Made by a program: the position numbers and the translations under genes. Under the pieces are notes generated by a model that searched no databases, had not been told where the DNA came from, and worked only from the letters and a program-made list of their open reading frames with translations. Shown one piece after another: positions 61,828-64,000 of a stretch of 64,000 nt of DNA (within the stretch, counting starts at the first letter, position 1; the number at the start of each line of letters is the position of its first letter). Origin of the DNA: Nyssa sinensis (taxonomy: Eukaryota > Streptophyta > Magnoliopsida > Cornales > Nyssaceae); contig CM018032.1 in NCBI GenBank assembly GCA_008638375.1, forward strand, positions 6,089,501 through 6,153,500. Direction: 5' to 3'.

Positions 61828-62123
61828 GAAGCACGAACACGGGACACGACACGATACGGATACGACATTTCTTAAAAAAGTAGGCCACAGACACATAAAG
61901 GACAAGTTGAATATATATATATATATATATATATATTTGTATTTTTGATATGACCATATAATAAAAATCAAACATTATTTCAATTAAAATTGACATAAAA
62001 ACACGTAAATTACAAAAATATTATTAAAATAACAAAGTCCTTAAATAAAAATTTAAGAACTTCATTTCATCGTCAACATTCATGATTCAATTTCCAAAAT
62101 AAATTTACTCATTACTACATAAA

Positions 62124-62156
<33 letters not shown>

Positions 62157-62363
62157 AATAACTTTAAAAAAATAGAGGAGAAAATGAGGGAAAAAAAAAA
62201 GACTTATGTCCTAACGTTTTCATAACGTGTCCGGAACGTGTCTGGAATTTACAAATAAAATACAAAATTTAGACTTTTTTCTCGTGTCTAAAAGTGTCCG
62301 AGAGTGTCGGTGTACAACAAGTGTCCGTCGGACATGTTAGCTAAAATAGAGTTTCTGTGCTTC
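61828..62363. mobile_element. ACGTGTCC-rich element, copy 2, imperfect terminal inverted repeats
   Basis: About 536 bp. The left end GAAGCACGAACAC and the right end, which reads inward GAAGCACAGAAAC, are imperfect inverted repeats. The interior has many CACGAC/ACGTGTCCG words, (AT)n at about 61911-61936 and (AC)n at about 62127-62144. No ORF. No exact target duplication, so superfamily is not assigned. Confidence 0.55.
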
Positions 62364-63004
62364 ATAGACCCAAGCAACACCTAACTAAGAAAGCGAAATC
62401 TGGCAAACATGAGATGTAAGTGGACAATGGAGCAAATGATAATTAAATGACTCGACACTAAAATCACTCTTGAGCATCAATCAAGAGTGATCCACCAAAC
62501 TGGAACTCTATAAACTGACCTTTGTAACAATACAACATTGCTAAAAGCATAAATTTCCAACTCTTAACAATTATCCAAAGCCATAGCATCTTTATCTTAT
62601 TCATGCCCTTTATTTGATAATTAAAATTTTAAGTCCCAACAAACCTTACTTCAAGATCTGTAGAACTATGATAACAAGGAGAGCCACAAGTCATGCCACT
62701 CACTACCCCCACATGCTACTCGTGTACAAGATGGAAAAAAGACTTCAGTTATGAGGACAACCAAAAGTCCAAAAAAAAAAAAGGGAACTGGGAAGTGACT
62801 AAAATGCTATTGATTCTTCCAAGATTTACAAATTCTGTGTCACGTTGGTATTGAAAGCTGCAGATCCATCACTCCTGCTTGAGTAAAACGATGACCACAA
62901 GGTGTATAGCAATGAATGTTGAGGTGTCAAGAAATCACATGCCCATAAAATGAATGTGGCTAAGATGAGGAAGTGGATAACACAAGATGAGAAATTATAA
63001 AATT
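62364..63004. other. Intergenic or PBC intron sequence
   Basis: No gene or bounded repeat recognised. Confidence 0.45.
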
Positions 63005-63470
63005 AGTATATATGACTTAACAAGACTTAATCCATTGGCTCTTTGTTAAGACATATTCTTGTTTATATCTAAGTCAATCTTGTCCTTCCACCAAGCTTCA
63101 ACCCATGTTCTTTTTTACTATCTTCCTGTCCTTTGGGCACCTTCAACTTAGATCAAATCACTACTCTAAATCCATCTTGGACGATTTTTACTCAATTTAT
63201 CTAATTATCTTCAACCAGGTGCCACTTCCAACTTCCCGTGAATACTGAGTTTGTTTCCTATTCTATCTTCACTTACAACACAAATCATCCATCTCAACAT
63301 CCTCACTTAAGTGACGTTTCTTGATCATTATGTTTCTTAATTGTCCTACGTTCTAAACCATAAAACATATCTAACTTTATAGTAATCTAATAAAACCTCT
63401 CCTTCAACTCAGCAGGAATCCTATGATCATACCACACTGCCGAAGTATTCTCTCATCCATCCAGCTCTAA
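63005..63470 (-). pseudogene. Decayed RTE-type LINE reverse-transcriptase tail
   Basis: Minus-strand translation across frames gives HRIPAELKERFY...DMFYGLERRTIKKHN, then IHGKLEVAP, KNRPRWI, GAQRTGR and KRTWVEAWWKDKIDLDINKN. The order and wording match the C-terminal part of plant RTE-type reverse transcriptases (the region after the palm, ending in the DR..W segment). Stops are frequent, so it is an old dead fragment. Bounds are approximate. Confidence 0.6.
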
Positions 63471-63699
63471 ATCTACTTATCAGAAGAAGAAAAAAAGTAC
63501 TGACATATTATCTACAGGCAGCATTCTCAATATTCCCCTACGGATAATCAATTCCATATATTGAAAATGGCACTCTTCAGTATTGCTATTCATCAAGTTT
63601 CACTCTACCTTCATTCCCACACCCAATTTTCCAAAAATTGCACTCCGTAGTATTTTGTTCTTAGCCAATCTTAGCCTAAAATCTTGAGATTCTAGACTC
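63471..63699. other. Spacer before the MITE
   Basis: No recognised feature. Confidence 0.4.
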
Positions 63700-63702
63700 T
63701 TA

Positions 63703-63927
63703 GGTTATGTTTGGTACACTAGAATGAAATGGTCATTCCATGGAATGAAATAGAAAATGGAATGGAATGAGGATTACTCATCTAAGCCAAAAGAATGCTT
63801 GGAATGATTGTTAATGGAATGCCCATTCCATGGAATAGGCATTCCCAACCATACCAAACAAAAATAGGAAAGAAAAAGAGAGAATGGACATTCCTAGAAT
63901 GCCCATTCCACCGTACCAAACATGACC
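63703..63927. mobile_element. Tourist-like (PIF/Harbinger) MITE, TSD TTA
   Basis: The element is 225 bp. It begins GGTTATGTTTGGTACACTAG and its opposite end read inward is GGTCATGTTTGGTACGGTGG. TTA flanks it at 63700-63702 and 63928-63930. The interior contains several TGGAATG/CATTCCA inverted words, allowing a hairpin. The diverged relative lies at 55376-55620. Confidence 0.9.
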
Positions 63928-64000
63928 TTAGAGTATCTCACCATGATTCTAACTTAGAGTAGCTACTCTATCAAAACTATATTGTCAACAATCATCATAT

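Noticed and set aside
58971..64000. Upstream exons of proteasome beta-3
   Set aside because: No minus-strand sequence resembling the conserved N-terminal or central parts was seen.

Overview
This is nuclear DNA of a flowering plant, probably a eudicot. The evidence is three spliced plant genes with GT-AG introns, AT-rich intergenic DNA, many AT/GA/CA microsatellites, and several classes of plant transposon. The species cannot be named from the sequence. No bacterial operon, CRISPR array, rRNA or functional tRNA gene was seen.

Three genuine genes are supported, all on the minus strand. (1) A CELLULOSE SYNTHASE INTERACTIVE 3 (CSI3) orthologue has three coding exons at 15219-15158, 14815-11746 and 8736-6195. 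They give 1891 uninterrupted residues of armadillo-type repeats, ending at a clean donor site. The C-terminal exon with the C2 domain is not in the window. (2) A complete NAC transcription factor of the ATAF1/NAC002 subgroup has exons 40831-40672, 40587-40310 and 39975-39538 (291 aa). A TATA box and a cluster of ACGT elements lie upstream. (3) The last two coding exons of the 20S proteasome subunit beta-3 (PBC) lie at 58970-58876 and 57350-57302. The upstream exons were not found and probably lie beyond the right edge.

The rest is mostly repeats. Left flank (1-6180): a broken proline-rich ORF, a decayed Copia fragment (minus strand), and a non-autonomous hAT element with a perfect 8-bp target duplication. 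CSI3 intron 2 carries a SINE and a Mutator-like MITE, both with target duplications. From 16.5 to 26 kb there is a Copia fragment, a 3.6-kb Tekay/Del-type Ty3 5' LTR with primer-binding site and gag remnant, and an abutting Copia 5' end. From 26 to 39 kb the DNA is AT-rich, with a second Mutator-like MITE, an internally deleted L1-type LINE, an AT-rich repeat family and tandem duplications. From 41.6 to 43.3 kb, upstream of the NAC gene, is a tandem array with a repeat period of about 570 bp and a two-part unit. From 44 to 55 kb there is a Stowaway MITE, two TRIM-family retroelements (one complete with both LTRs and target duplication), a promoter-like GC island without a gene, and long microsatellites. 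From 55 to 64 kb there are two copies of a Tourist-like MITE, the proteasome exons with a second hAT element in their intron, a pair of ACGTGTCC-rich repeats, and a decayed RTE-type LINE tail.

The three genes act in unrelated processes: guidance of cellulose synthase along microtubules, stress/ABA transcription, and proteolysis. Nothing suggests a functional cluster. I did not find a convincing new biological system. The most useful signals are precisely bounded small elements and the dimeric array next to the NAC promoter.
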